From Berkiella sp964502705 (GTDB lineage Bacteria; Pseudomonadota; Gammaproteobacteria; Berkiellales; Berkiellaceae): a stretch of 32,896 nucleotides of DNA. Made by a program: the position numbers and the translations under genes. A model generated the notes under the pieces. That model was not told the DNA's origin and did no database searches. It worked only from the letters and a program-made list of their open reading frames with translations. The stretch lies in contig CAZCXZ010000031.1 of the NCBI GenBank assembly GCA_964502705.1, positions 1-32,896 of the forward strand, written 5' to 3'. Position 1 is the stretch's first letter; each line of letters starts with the position of its first letter. Shown piece by piece: positions 6,476 to 13,394 of the stretch.

Positions 6476-7942
6476 TTAAGACATAATCCTTTTTAATAAA
6501 GAATAATTTTCTTCTTCTATATTCATTATAGATTGAGGTGCGCGCTTAATTACGCCGCGTGTGATTAAATCGCTGTAATATATTTTATTAAATTTTTGCA
6601 GTATTTGTCTGAATTCAAGTACAAGTACAGGTTTTTTTTCAATCATGGCCTTTAATTGTGTTAGACTGTAAACGGATCGTTTTCCAACTATCGACAACAG
6701 TTCATTCAGATCACTAATTCTTTTTGAGTTTTCTATAATTCCCATAATTTGAACACATTGATTAGGTTTGGTTTCATAAAAGAAAATAATTGAACCAACG
6801 GGTAATGGAGATATTTTTGAATGGCATAGATATACTTTTTTAATGGTATTTCCTGGGATTTCCAAAGTGGAACTGTCTGATTGAATTTCTATTTCAGGAA
6901 ACAAAACCCTAAGATAGACAGGCTGAATAGGAATGAGATATTTGTTTACATTTGAATCAATAAGATGAGGGCTATATTTTTTATGATATTCAATAGGCAT
7001 TAACCGTTCAGTTGCTTTAGGTTTCATTTGCTTTACGAATATAAGATCATCATCTTTAGTTTGGTTTAATCTCTCAAAACCGAATTCCTCTAGAAAATCT
7101 AATAAAACATAATGCTTTTCTTTGCATGTTATCCATATAGTAGCCATATTTTCCTCTATGGCTTTCAATAATGATAATTTAAGTAATAACTCTCCATATT
7201 TCTTTCCTTCAAATTCATGTGCAACTTTAAAAGTGCATAATTTCATTGATGGCAAGGTTATATCTCTAATTTCTGGTGTTTCATTCATCGAGTAAATGCA
7301 AATTGCGGCAATTCTCGAATCACTAGAATAAATAACGTAGGATTTTCTTTGTTCTCTGCATTTCTTTTTAAACCAATCATTAAATTCTGGGTAGTCTTCT
7401 CTTAAGCTATTAAAGATTGGATCATCCACCTTAATATTATATAAATATTCATCATTGACATCTGGAAAAGAAATATCATTAGATTTAAAGAGTATGTCAA
7501 GTTGTTCTGTTATTTCTCTTGTTGTAAAAACACGTCCATGCAGCTGTGATGCTCTTGCTCTTTTATGAATTCCTTTATCATTAGTTATTAAGTAATTTAT
7601 ACAATCTCTTTTAAGGGCAAATAGAATTTGGCAATCTGTCTCATCATTAATTTTTTCAATTTTTCCAAACATTTCTTCCAATGTTGATTTTTCTTCAATC
7701 GGAGGAGAAGGTAATTCATTGTATTTGTCCAGTCTTGATAATGTTTCAGTTCTTCTTTTTTTATCTTTGTCGTTGGCTATATCGTTTTTTGAGTGTGAAT
7801 GATAGAAAATTTTAATTGATGGGTTGGATTGGATTTGCTTTGATAGTTTTCTTAAATCCTCAGCGATAATGCCTTCTAGGTTTGGTTCTTCAAGTTGAAT
7901 TACCACATTAGTATCTAGCAGCATACTAATTTTTACGGTCAT
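6476..7942 (-). CDS. PIN-GNAT-PUA-like fusion protein
   Basis: The 488-residue protein appears to have three domains. Residues 5-135 look like a PIN nuclease: MLLDTNVVIQLEE (Asp10), NDETDCQILFAL (Asp103) and LITNDKGIHKRA (Asp122). Residues about 165-300 resemble a GNAT acetyltransferase fold, with EFEGKKYGELLLKLSLLKAI at the acetyl-CoA loop position, although the usual RGxG/A signature is altered to EGKKYG. Residues about 340-470 (VYLCHSKISPLPVGSIIFFY..., GIIENSKRISDLNELL) look like a PUA-superfamily (ASCH/EVE) RNA-binding domain. RNA cleavage linked to a modified-base or RNA reader is a plausible toxin or defence role; that is inference. The ATG has GAGAAA five bases upstream. It is the first gene inside the left end of element A and is transcribed towards that end. 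Confidence 0.75.
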   Translation of the reverse strand: MTVKISMLLDTNVVIQLEEPNLEGIIAEDLRKLSKQIQSNPSIKIFYHSHSKNDIANDKDKKRRTETLSRLDKYNELPSPPIEEKSTLEEMFGKIEKINDETDCQILFALKRDCINYLITNDKGIHKRARASQLHGRVFTTREITEQLDILFKSNDISFPDVNDEYLYNIKVDDPIFNSLREDYPEFNDWFKKKCREQRKSYVIYSSDSRIAAICIYSMNETPEIRDITLPSMKLCTFKVAHEFEGKKYGELLLKLSLLKAIEENMATIWITCKEKHYVLLDFLEEFGFERLNQTKDDDLIFVKQMKPKATERLMPIEYHKKYSPHLIDSNVNKYLIPIQPVYLRVLFPEIEIQSDSSTLEIPGNTIKKVYLCHSKISPLPVGSIIFFYETKPNQCVQIMGIIENSKRISDLNELLSIVGKRSVYSLTQLKAMIEKKPVLVLEFRQILQKFNKIYYSDLITRGVIKRAPQSIMNIEEENYSLLKRIMS

Positions 7943-7964
7943 TATTTTCTCGATAAATGTTTAC

Positions 7965-7983
7965 TATTATACTAAGTATAATA
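7965..7983. promoter_or_regulatory. Palindrome upstream of the PIN-GNAT gene
   Basis: TATTATAC and GTATAATA are perfect 8-bp arms separated by TAA, 22 bases upstream of the minus-strand ATG. The element may double as a -10 region and operator for autoregulation. Confidence 0.45.
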
Positions 7984-8199
7984 CTGGATTATACCTGTTA
8001 AAATATTTATCAGTGTTTTTATTTCAAGTATTTGAATGCTGAAAATTCTAGACGATTGAAAGTGTAATTAAAATTTTTAAACAATTTATTTAGTAAAATA
8101 TCACCTCTTCTTAGGTCGTGCTGTATATTAATTATCTTCTGACTAAGTAAGAAATGACGATTAGCTAATCTAACTGATTAAAATAATAAGGAAAATTAA

Positions 8200-8382
8200 A
8201 TGTTTTCAACAAAAGAATTAGTTCAAGTAGGTATAAAGCAACTTAATGAGGTAATTGAGGAATTTTCTAAATTAGATGAGCAGATCCAAGATGAAAATTT
8301 GAAACAAGCTATTGAGCAAATAATTGCAAGAGCTCGAACGGACAAGAAAGTGTTCGAGGAAGCTTTGAAACGTTTTCCCTGA
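8200..8382 (+). CDS. Small helical hypothetical protein (60 aa)
   Basis: AAGGA stands 7 bases upstream of the ATG, a good ribosome binding site. The product is acidic and almost wholly helical (LVQVGIKQLNEVIEEFSKLD..., LKQAIEQIIARARTDKKVFEEALKRF), like a small regulator, antitoxin or antirepressor. No family is recognised. Its stop codon (8380-8382) lies within the left arm of the structured region at 8379-8485, which may terminate or regulate the message. The 257 bases before the gene are AT-rich and hold nothing else that I can see besides the divergent promoters. Confidence 0.55.
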   Translation: MFSTKELVQVGIKQLNEVIEEFSKLDEQIQDENLKQAIEQIIARARTDKKVFEEALKRFP

Positions 8383-8485
8383 GTTTTTACGTCGGATTTT
8401 CCGCCTACAAACTCAGCCCGTCCCGCCGTTTTATTTAGATAAAACCCTTATCCTTTGCCAAAGATAAGTAATGACTGAGTTTGTA
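8379..8485. ncRNA. Candidate structured RNA or DNA element with alternative pairing
   Basis: TACAAACTCAG (8406-8416) pairs perfectly with CTGAGTTTGTA (8475-8485), enclosing two further hairpins: GTTTTAT/ATAAAAC with a TTAG loop (8428-8445), and CTTAT/ATAAG plus CTTT/AAAG with a GCC loop (8447-8468). CTGAGTTT at 8379-8386 can instead pair with AAACTCAG at 8409-8416, so two mutually exclusive folds exist, as in attenuators. A replication or transfer origin with a cruciform is an alternative. No Rfam family is recognised. Confidence 0.4.
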
Positions 8486-8681
8486 AATTCGTTCTTTACC
8501 TTTGTTGCTCCGAAGATACCTGCGGTAAGTACCAGAGCACAAAGATTTCAGTTTGCTTCTTTAATTGGCAAGATTAAAAAAGGCGGTACAATCAATAAGT
8601 GTTTCAAAATACACCTCCTTAATTGCGATATGGATTATACCAGGACCTTAGTGTAAAGCAATTAGATTTAGTACAGATGGA

Positions 8682-8738
8682 TGAGAACGACGAGAACAGC
8701 CTGCATATCCGTATTCAAGCGTTCTCATTTTGTTCTCA
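8682..8738. repeat. Array of four GAGAAC/GTTCTC motifs downstream of the DUF927 gene
   Basis: TGAGAACG (8682-8689), GAGAACA (8692-8698), CGTTCTCA (8720-8727) and TGTTCTCA (8731-8738) form interleaved inverted repeats. Similar GTTCTC motifs recur in the first 100 bases of the DUF927 coding sequence. It could act as a terminator for the minus-strand operon or as a binding-site array. The rest of 8486-8768 shows nothing I can support. Confidence 0.4.
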
Positions 8739-8768
8739 GATAATATTTGTCCAAACATAGTATACATT

Positions 8769-10619
8769 TTATAACGTAGTTTCTTTTTCACTCACATGAT
8801 AAAGATTTTTCACCCCCGCGCTCGTCCTTGTTTTCTTCGTCGTTCTACCCGGATCCAAATCAACTAACCACTTAGCCTGTTTCAACGCTTCTACAATCCT
8901 CGAACGTTCAAACCCAGCACCAGCCTCTAATAAAGCAACTGGGTGGAACATATATACTCGTTCCTCATTTACCACCTTGTACCAACCAGCGCGGTTTTGA
9001 ATAGTTTTGTCGTTGTAAAGTGCGTTATCGGAATATTGAGGTGAGAAGCGCGAATCCCCATGTTTGGCGATAAAATCACTTACTGCTTGCAAGATTTGCC
9101 GATCTTCTGTTTGACCTGGACCAATAAAAGCTTGCCAGCGCTGAAAGGCGGTATGCGCTGCTTTGAAAGCACTGCCATGCTCCCATGGTAACAAGCCATA
9201 TTCGATTCCAAGTTCCCCAGCCAGGCCAATGATGGCAAATACACTGGAAGCGCGTTTTTCTACATTGGTGGTGGTCGCAGCGCTGAACTTTTGCATGACC
9301 AAGTCTAATAAAGCGGGGAAGTCACGCTTATCCTCAATAAGCTTATGGATGAAAGCAGGCCCCAGGTGACCATAGTGTTTCAAACGCATGGCTTTGAGGT
9401 GGTCAGCCAGTGCACGGCCGCTTTCAAACCCGTGGAGGTTACTAAACGCCCCATGTTCAAAGGACACGGGAATGCTAAGCAGCCGAACCAGCTGCCCGGC
9501 GTTAGGCCGTTTACCGATTTCATTCATGATACTGGTGAGGGTTCGCTCACCAGTAGAAAGCGTCATAATGCGCCAGCGTTGGATTTTACGGGCATGGCCG
9601 ACACGACCGGCCCGTTGTTTGCCTTGGCCATTACCCAGCATGTAAGCGATTTTGCCGATCTCAAGCGGCGCCGCTTCATCGATTTCATCTAAGATCAGGC
9701 AAGTTTCGTTGCGCGTTGCAGCAACGCCTTCGAGGCCATTGGCGGTAGCGCTCCATGAACGGATAAACTCAGGCGAACCCCATACACTGGCTGCCACCTC
9801 AACCGCTGTACTCTTACCACTTGAGGAATCGCCCACCCAATGGATCCCACCACCTTGTTGGCGATCAACAAACTTTAATAGCGGCCCAGCAAGCGCCATA
9901 CAGATTGAAACCATAAGCGGAATGTTATCAACGCACAGCTTGCCGATCTGTTCTTGCCACTCACTCAAAGTACCTTTGCTTTGAAATTCACTTTCGGTCA
10001 TTGCTTCGGATTGAAAGACGACGTCGCCATCACCTATCACCATGTTCGGTAGCACAAAGGCGTCTTCATGCCAGCCAACGCGATCAACTGCTGTAATTTG
10101 CCGCTGGGTTTGTTGCGTCATAATATAATTAACGATATCGCTGCGCCGCTTGGGGTTAAAGGTAACGCCTTGATTGAGCAACTCGCCTCGCAGTTCATCG
10201 CCATTACCTTTCAATAGAAACATCGGCATTGCCCATTCATGCCATTGACCGTTAGTGTCTTGAAACCTTAATAAGCGCCCAAAGTTATCGTGAGTAGGGG
10301 AGGATGAGATCCCTTCAATGGATAAAGGGGAGCAGATCCATTCATCTACCTCAAGCCATTCCCCATCTTGCTGCTTTTTGCCATGCCAATAAACACCGGC
10401 TTTCAGTTTCTTGCCATTGAGTTCGAACCATTCATCGTGCGAGAAGTAACAATTGCGTTCAATTTTAGGTTTAAGCACCTGTAGCGGTGGAACCACAACA
10501 GGCGTAATAAAGTTGTTCTCAGTGTTACCAAGGTTTATATCTGCCTGAGAACAGGCAGAGCCATTGAAGTTACTAGGCTGTTCCCGCTGTTCTCGGCATT
10601 CTCTATCAATATTGATCAT
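8769..10619 (-). CDS. DUF927-family ATPase (replication-type helicase/ATPase of integrative elements)
   Basis: The 616-residue protein matches the DUF927 pattern: EWICSPLSIEG at residues 93-103, VDRVGWHEDAFVLPN at 178-192, then an AAA-type core with Walker A GDSSSGKST (263-271) and Walker B LILDEIDE (308-315). Family members sit beside Toprim/primase proteins in islands and plasmids and are presumed to unwind DNA for element replication. It overlaps the preceding Toprim gene by 4 bases (ATGA) and so is translationally coupled. The first 50 residues are low-complexity (CREQREQ...). The gene is visibly richer in G+C than the surrounding cargo, and long frames on the opposite strand are shadows of this bias. 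Confidence 0.85.
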   Translation of the reverse strand: MINIDRECREQREQPSNFNGSACSQADINLGNTENNFITPVVVPPLQVLKPKIERNCYFSHDEWFELNGKKLKAGVYWHGKKQQDGEWLEVDEWICSPLSIEGISSSPTHDNFGRLLRFQDTNGQWHEWAMPMFLLKGNGDELRGELLNQGVTFNPKRRSDIVNYIMTQQTQRQITAVDRVGWHEDAFVLPNMVIGDGDVVFQSEAMTESEFQSKGTLSEWQEQIGKLCVDNIPLMVSICMALAGPLLKFVDRQQGGGIHWVGDSSSGKSTAVEVAASVWGSPEFIRSWSATANGLEGVAATRNETCLILDEIDEAAPLEIGKIAYMLGNGQGKQRAGRVGHARKIQRWRIMTLSTGERTLTSIMNEIGKRPNAGQLVRLLSIPVSFEHGAFSNLHGFESGRALADHLKAMRLKHYGHLGPAFIHKLIEDKRDFPALLDLVMQKFSAATTTNVEKRASSVFAIIGLAGELGIEYGLLPWEHGSAFKAAHTAFQRWQAFIGPGQTEDRQILQAVSDFIAKHGDSRFSPQYSDNALYNDKTIQNRAGWYKVVNEERVYMFHPVALLEAGAGFERSRIVEALKQAKWLVDLDPGRTTKKTRTSAGVKNLYHVSEKETTL

Positions 10620-11506
10620 TCAGCACCTCGGGTGGCTAACCAGCACATTAAATCGTTGTAATCTGTTAATTCCTTTGGGGCATCGTAAGGCCACGGGGGC
10701 GAGCAAAGTAGTGCACCAATTGCATCAGCAGCTTCATGTGCTTTAGTAAGACCTGGGTTATTGGGTGCTAGCCTATCGTCGTCGGCGCATATTGAAATCA
10801 AACAATAAGGGTTGCGGCCTCTGATAGCAGTTGCGACAGCTTTTAAGTTCCCTGCATCAATCGCTGCGATGACGCAAACATCAGGGTGATTGATTGCCAA
10901 AGAGGCGCCAGTCGCAAAACCTTCGCAAATGATAAAATTGAGACTATTTAAACGCCCATTTACCACTATAAAATGGCCTTGCTTTATACCATTCGCAAGT
11001 AAACGCTTATTTGAATCGGGTCGAATGAACTGTAAGCTTTTAATATCGTTATTTAAGTTAACAATAGGTAACACCAAACTCGTACCTAATTGACGCGCGC
11101 AATAGGCCGGAATGCGCTTTTTAACCAAATAGGGGTGATTGGGGGTGGCAGTAGTCGCACTTTTCCATAAGCGCTTAGCCTTTAATGCCGCTTGCTTTTG
11201 TTGCTCGACACGGGTTTTCTGACACTGTTCACGAGCCTGCGCCATTATGCGCAAGCTCTCGACTCTTTCCCTGGCTGTCATTGACTGTTTATCTTTTGCA
11301 CACCACTTTTCAAGGATGTTCTTACGCCAATCCCCAAAACACCCAGCGGGGATGGGGGCCGCATTTAACACATACCAGCCCGCAGCATCTTGTTTCTTAT
11401 TGCTCGTCGAAAACCTATGTAGCTTTCCATCATCAATAATATCACTTGGGGGCGTAAGACCTGCCGTTAACATTGAGTTTTTAAAAGCTTCAATATGATT
11501 CTGCAT
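10616..11506 (-). CDS. Toprim-domain primase-like protein
   Basis: The 296-residue product has a Toprim core: IICEGFATGASLAI (catalytic Glu195) and ICADDDRLAP (acidic 242-244), preceded by HPYLVKKRI and LVLPIVNLNNDIKSLQFI, typical of P4-alpha-like and DUF7146/Toprim_3 primases. The N-terminal 110 residues are basic and lack an obvious zinc-finger cluster, so the zinc-binding domain of full primases seems absent. It probably works with the DUF927 ATPase to start element DNA synthesis. Its start overlaps the stop of the AlpA gene by one base, and its stop overlaps the DUF927 start, giving one tightly packed minus-strand operon. Confidence 0.8.
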   Translation of the reverse strand: MQNHIEAFKNSMLTAGLTPPSDIIDDGKLHRFSTSNKKQDAAGWYVLNAAPIPAGCFGDWRKNILEKWCAKDKQSMTARERVESLRIMAQAREQCQKTRVEQQKQAALKAKRLWKSATTATPNHPYLVKKRIPAYCARQLGTSLVLPIVNLNNDIKSLQFIRPDSNKRLLANGIKQGHFIVVNGRLNSLNFIICEGFATGASLAINHPDVCVIAAIDAGNLKAVATAIRGRNPYCLISICADDDRLAPNNPGLTKAHEAADAIGALLCSPPWPYDAPKELTDYNDLMCWLATRGAE

Positions 11507-11703
11507 TAAACACCTCGCATTTTACTTGTTTTAATTTGCTGTTCCATCCAGGCATTGATATCGCTTTCAATCCAAGCAATGGCACGGCCTCCGAGATTAA
11601 TAGGTATAGGGAATCGCTTTTCTGACATACGCATATAAATCGTGCTACGGGACAGACCGGTTAGGTTTTTGACAACTGATAGTCTTAAGAATTTAAGCGA
11701 CAT
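11506..11703 (-). CDS. AlpA-family regulator/excisionase
   Basis: The 65-residue protein is a textbook AlpA-like winged helix: FLRLSVVKNLTGLSRSTIYM, then FPIPINLGGRAIAWIESDI and NAWMEQQI. AlpA proteins activate or repress integrase and replication genes and can act as excisionases of P4-type elements. AGGAG lies about 10 bases upstream of the ATG. It is the first gene of the operon with the Toprim and DUF927 genes. Two inverted repeats upstream (11721-11738 and 11751-11766) are candidate autoregulatory sites. A close relative heads the equivalent operon of element B at 23168. Confidence 0.85.
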   Translation of the reverse strand: MSLKFLRLSVVKNLTGLSRSTIYMRMSEKRFPIPINLGGRAIAWIESDINAWMEQQIKTSKMRGV

Positions 11704-11720
11704 TGATAGATCTCCTGAAG

Positions 11721-11766
11721 TTGTAATGGATTTTACAATTTCAATGCTACTTACTTTAAAAAGTAA
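11721..11766. promoter_or_regulatory. Two inverted repeats upstream of alpA-like gene
   Basis: TTGTAA-N6-TTACAA spans 11721-11738, and TTACTTT-AA-AAAGTAA spans 11751-11766. They stand immediately before the minus-strand start of the AlpA operon and are likely operators for AlpA or another element repressor. Confidence 0.45.
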
Positions 11767-11811
11767 CGCAGCTCGATTCGGCTAAAATCTAACCGAATTG
11801 GGGGCGTTCGG

Positions 11812-11872
11812 TTAGAGGTGTAGTGAAATCAAGGGGAGTTGCTGGGGGTGAGTTTGGGGGCGTTCGGTTTGG
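11812..11872. repeat. G-rich repeat block, copy 2
   Basis: It starts TTAGAGGTGTAGTGAAATCA, continues AAGGGGAGTT, and ends TTCGGTTTGG, matching 3654-3712. The 16-mer TTGGGGGCGTTCGGTT occurs both just before the block (from about 11799) and at its end (from about 11856), as a direct repeat that could mark an insertion or exchange. Confidence 0.6.
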
Positions 11873-11892
11873 ATAGTGGGGGTAATATCAAA

Positions 11893-11915
11893 TTGTGCAG
11901 GCGTCACATGCACAA
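11893..11915. repeat. TTGTGCA/TGCACAA hairpin, copy upstream of abiE
   Basis: Perfect 7-bp arms surround a 9-nt loop, followed by ATGCCATTT. Arms, loop length and 3' flank match 3792-3814, and the loop GGCGTCACA resembles the hairpin at 3591-3607. Confidence 0.6.
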
Positions 11916-12170
11916 ATGCCATTTGCAAAATTTGAAATTGCTCTTTTAGACCGAAGCAAATAAAGAGAAAACAAATAATCCACATATGATCATTATTATA
12001 ATTTTGAAAAAAGAGATTACAGGTCCTTTGCCAAATAATAAAACACATAATATTAGAAACAAAAATAATTCAACCATTTAAATAAACTCTAATTTTCAAA
12101 ATGCTGTGTAGTAGCACTTATTTTGTAGGTTTTTTAAGAAGTTTGGATGCTATTGATTCAATAAGATTAT

Positions 12171-12186
12171 GTCAACGAACGTTGAC
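12171..12186. repeat. GTCAACG/CGTTGAC palindrome
   Basis: Perfect 7-bp arms with an AA centre. It has no counterpart in the 3.4-4.1 kb block. Role unknown. Confidence 0.4.
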
Positions 12187-12276
12187 TAATACTTTGGTTA
12201 ACTGTCTCAAGTTAATTCTTGTTTGTAAGATAATGGTGCGAGATTTCTTTTGGTAAACAGCCAATGATCATATGCC

Positions 12277-12323
12277 AATCCTAGGTTATTGTGCTGTGGG
12301 GATCCTAGGTTATTGTGTTGTGG
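12277..12323. repeat. Pair of CCTAGG direct repeats upstream of abiE, 24-bp period
   Basis: TCCTAGGTTATTGTGCTGTG at 12279-12298 and a copy with one change (TCCTAGGTTATTGTGTTGTG) at 12303-12322. The first is identical over 20 bases to the copy at 3913, more than 8 kb away and outside element A. Confidence 0.65.
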
Positions 12324-12344
12324 AGTTTTTTGGTCACTTGGCTT

Positions 12345-12368
12345 GTTCTCTGTTCGCGAACAGCGAAC
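12345..12368. promoter_or_regulatory. GTTC palindrome, copy 3, upstream of abiE
   Basis: GTTCTC, then TGTTCGCGAACA, then GCGAAC. The central CTGTTCGCGAACAG is a perfect 14-bp palindrome. The layout equals the sites at 3956-3979 and 4065-4088. It lies 22 bases after the CCTAGG repeats. Confidence 0.55.
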
Positions 12369-12460
12369 GCTCTGGAAGAATGCTCGATGACAATTGTGCA
12401 TCGCAAAATAATAGCTTTCCTCGTTTCTTGCATATACCCATGAATGCTATATTACGCACC

Positions 12461-12489
12461 CTATAATTCACTCATTGTATGAATTATAG
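12461..12489. promoter_or_regulatory. abiE operator-like inverted repeat 1
   Basis: CTATAATTCA and TGAATTATAG are perfect 10-bp arms around 9 bases. With the next repeat it fits the known arrangement in which AbiEi binds two inverted repeats in its own promoter. Confidence 0.6.
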
Positions 12490-12497
12490 CTCAAATA

Positions 12498-12526
12498 ATA
12501 TAGCACATCTTCATAATGTGCTATAT
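12498..12526. promoter_or_regulatory. abiE operator-like inverted repeat 2
   Basis: ATATAGCACAT and ATGTGCTATAT are perfect 11-bp arms around 7 bases, starting 37 bases after the first repeat. An upstream in-frame ATG (12516) lies inside its right arm, which argues that translation starts later, at 12567. Confidence 0.6.
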
Positions 12527-12566
12527 TCTGTATTCTATAGTTCATAGATTTTGTGAAAAATGGCAT

Positions 12567-13394
12567 ATGAATAGTACCAACGAGCTTATTCCAGCAGGAT
12601 TAGGTCAGGTAGAGCGAGAGCGACTATCTACCTTGTTGCGTTCCACCAAAGTAACTATCTCGGTGGCAGATGCCGCATCTATTCTTGATTTAACACCCAC
12701 ACAGGCTGCCAAGATACTAGCCTGGTACACTAAGAAGGGGTGGCTAAATCGTATTTCTCAAGGTGTTTACCTGCCTGTCCCATTAGAATCTGCTACAAGC
12801 GATGTTGTTGCTGAAGAGCCTTTTGTTATTGCGGAGAAGCTATTCTCACCCTGTTATATCGGAGGCATGAACGCCGCAAATTACTGGGAGTTTACTGAGC
12901 AGTTATTTCGGACGGTCACAGTCATGACCCAAAACAAGGTTAAGAACCGCAAGCCGAAAGTGGGTGGTACCGAATATGATATTCATTCAATTAAGCCAGA
13001 ATATTTTTTTGGACTTAAATCCGTTTGGCTAACGGGCGTGAAGGTTCAGATCGCCGATCCAACCCGCACTATCCTTGATATGGTTATGTTCCCTCAGTTT
13101 TGCGGTGGCATACGTTTTGTTATTGATGTTATTCAAAGCTATTTTCAATCAAAAAATAGAGATGTTGATTTACTGATTAAGTATTTGGAAAAAGCACAAA
13201 ATGGCGCTGCTATTAAACGACTTGGTTTCATCGTTGAGAAATACTATCCAGATGAAGAAAAGCTCATCAATTATTGTTTGGAAAATTTAACACAGGGGTA
13301 TATAAAAATATCACCTAAGTTGGAGTCACCCAGGCTCATTCGGCGTTGGCGATTATGGGTGCCTGATAGTTTTAAGGAAGTAATTAATGATTGA
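12567..13394 (+). CDS. abiEi: AbiEi-type antitoxin/autorepressor
   Basis: After a short leader, residues about 10-75 form a winged helix (VERERLSTLLRSTKVTISVA, LTPTQAAKILAWYTKKGWLN, RISQGVYLPVP), followed by the AbiEi C-terminal pattern (YIGGMNAANYWEFTEQLF, VTVMTQNKVKNRKPKVGG, VQIADPTRTILDMV). AbiEi is the antitoxin of the AbiE phage-defence system and represses its own promoter. ATG 12567 (MNSTNELIP) is preferred because the longer frame from 12516 starts inside an operator repeat. It overlaps the toxin gene by 8 bases, giving coupled translation. Confidence 0.85.
   Translation: MNSTNELIPAGLGQVERERLSTLLRSTKVTISVADAASILDLTPTQAAKILAWYTKKGWLNRISQGVYLPVPLESATSDVVAEEPFVIAEKLFSPCYIGGMNAANYWEFTEQLFRTVTVMTQNKVKNRKPKVGGTEYDIHSIKPEYFFGLKSVWLTGVKVQIADPTRTILDMVMFPQFCGGIRFVIDVIQSYFQSKNRDVDLLIKYLEKAQNGAAIKRLGFIVEKYYPDEEKLINYCLENLTQGYIKISPKLESPRLIRRWRLWVPDSFKEVIND

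Larger units (their letters stand above)
11873..12566. other. Long non-coding region upstream of abiE
   Basis: No gene is supported. The stretch carries the TTGTGCA/TGCACAA hairpin (11893-11915), the GTCAACG/CGTTGAC palindrome (12171-12186), the CCTAGG direct repeats, the GTTC palindrome and the two abiE operators. The short frames here encode repeat-derived peptides (PQHNNLG twice) and have no ribosome binding site. Confidence 0.6.

Noticed and set aside
8471..8656. Plus-strand 61-codon reading frame
   Set aside because: It begins inside the structured region at 8379-8485 and has no ribosome binding site. The peptide has no recognisable pattern.
9163..9984. Overlapping plus-strand frames opposite the DUF927 gene
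   Set aside because: These are shadows of the G+C-richer coding strand. The minus-strand frame has clear ATPase motifs throughout.
12351..12364. LexA-type SOS box in the GTTC palindrome
   Set aside because: CTGTTCGCGAACAG has CTG-N8-CAG spacing, not CTG-N10-CAG, and the wider 24-bp layout shared by three sites points to a different protein.
12207..12401. Minus-strand frame with the peptide PQHNNLG twice
   Set aside because: It comes from the CCTAGG direct repeats. There is no start signal, and the same peptide appears in the 3.7-3.9 kb block for the same reason.
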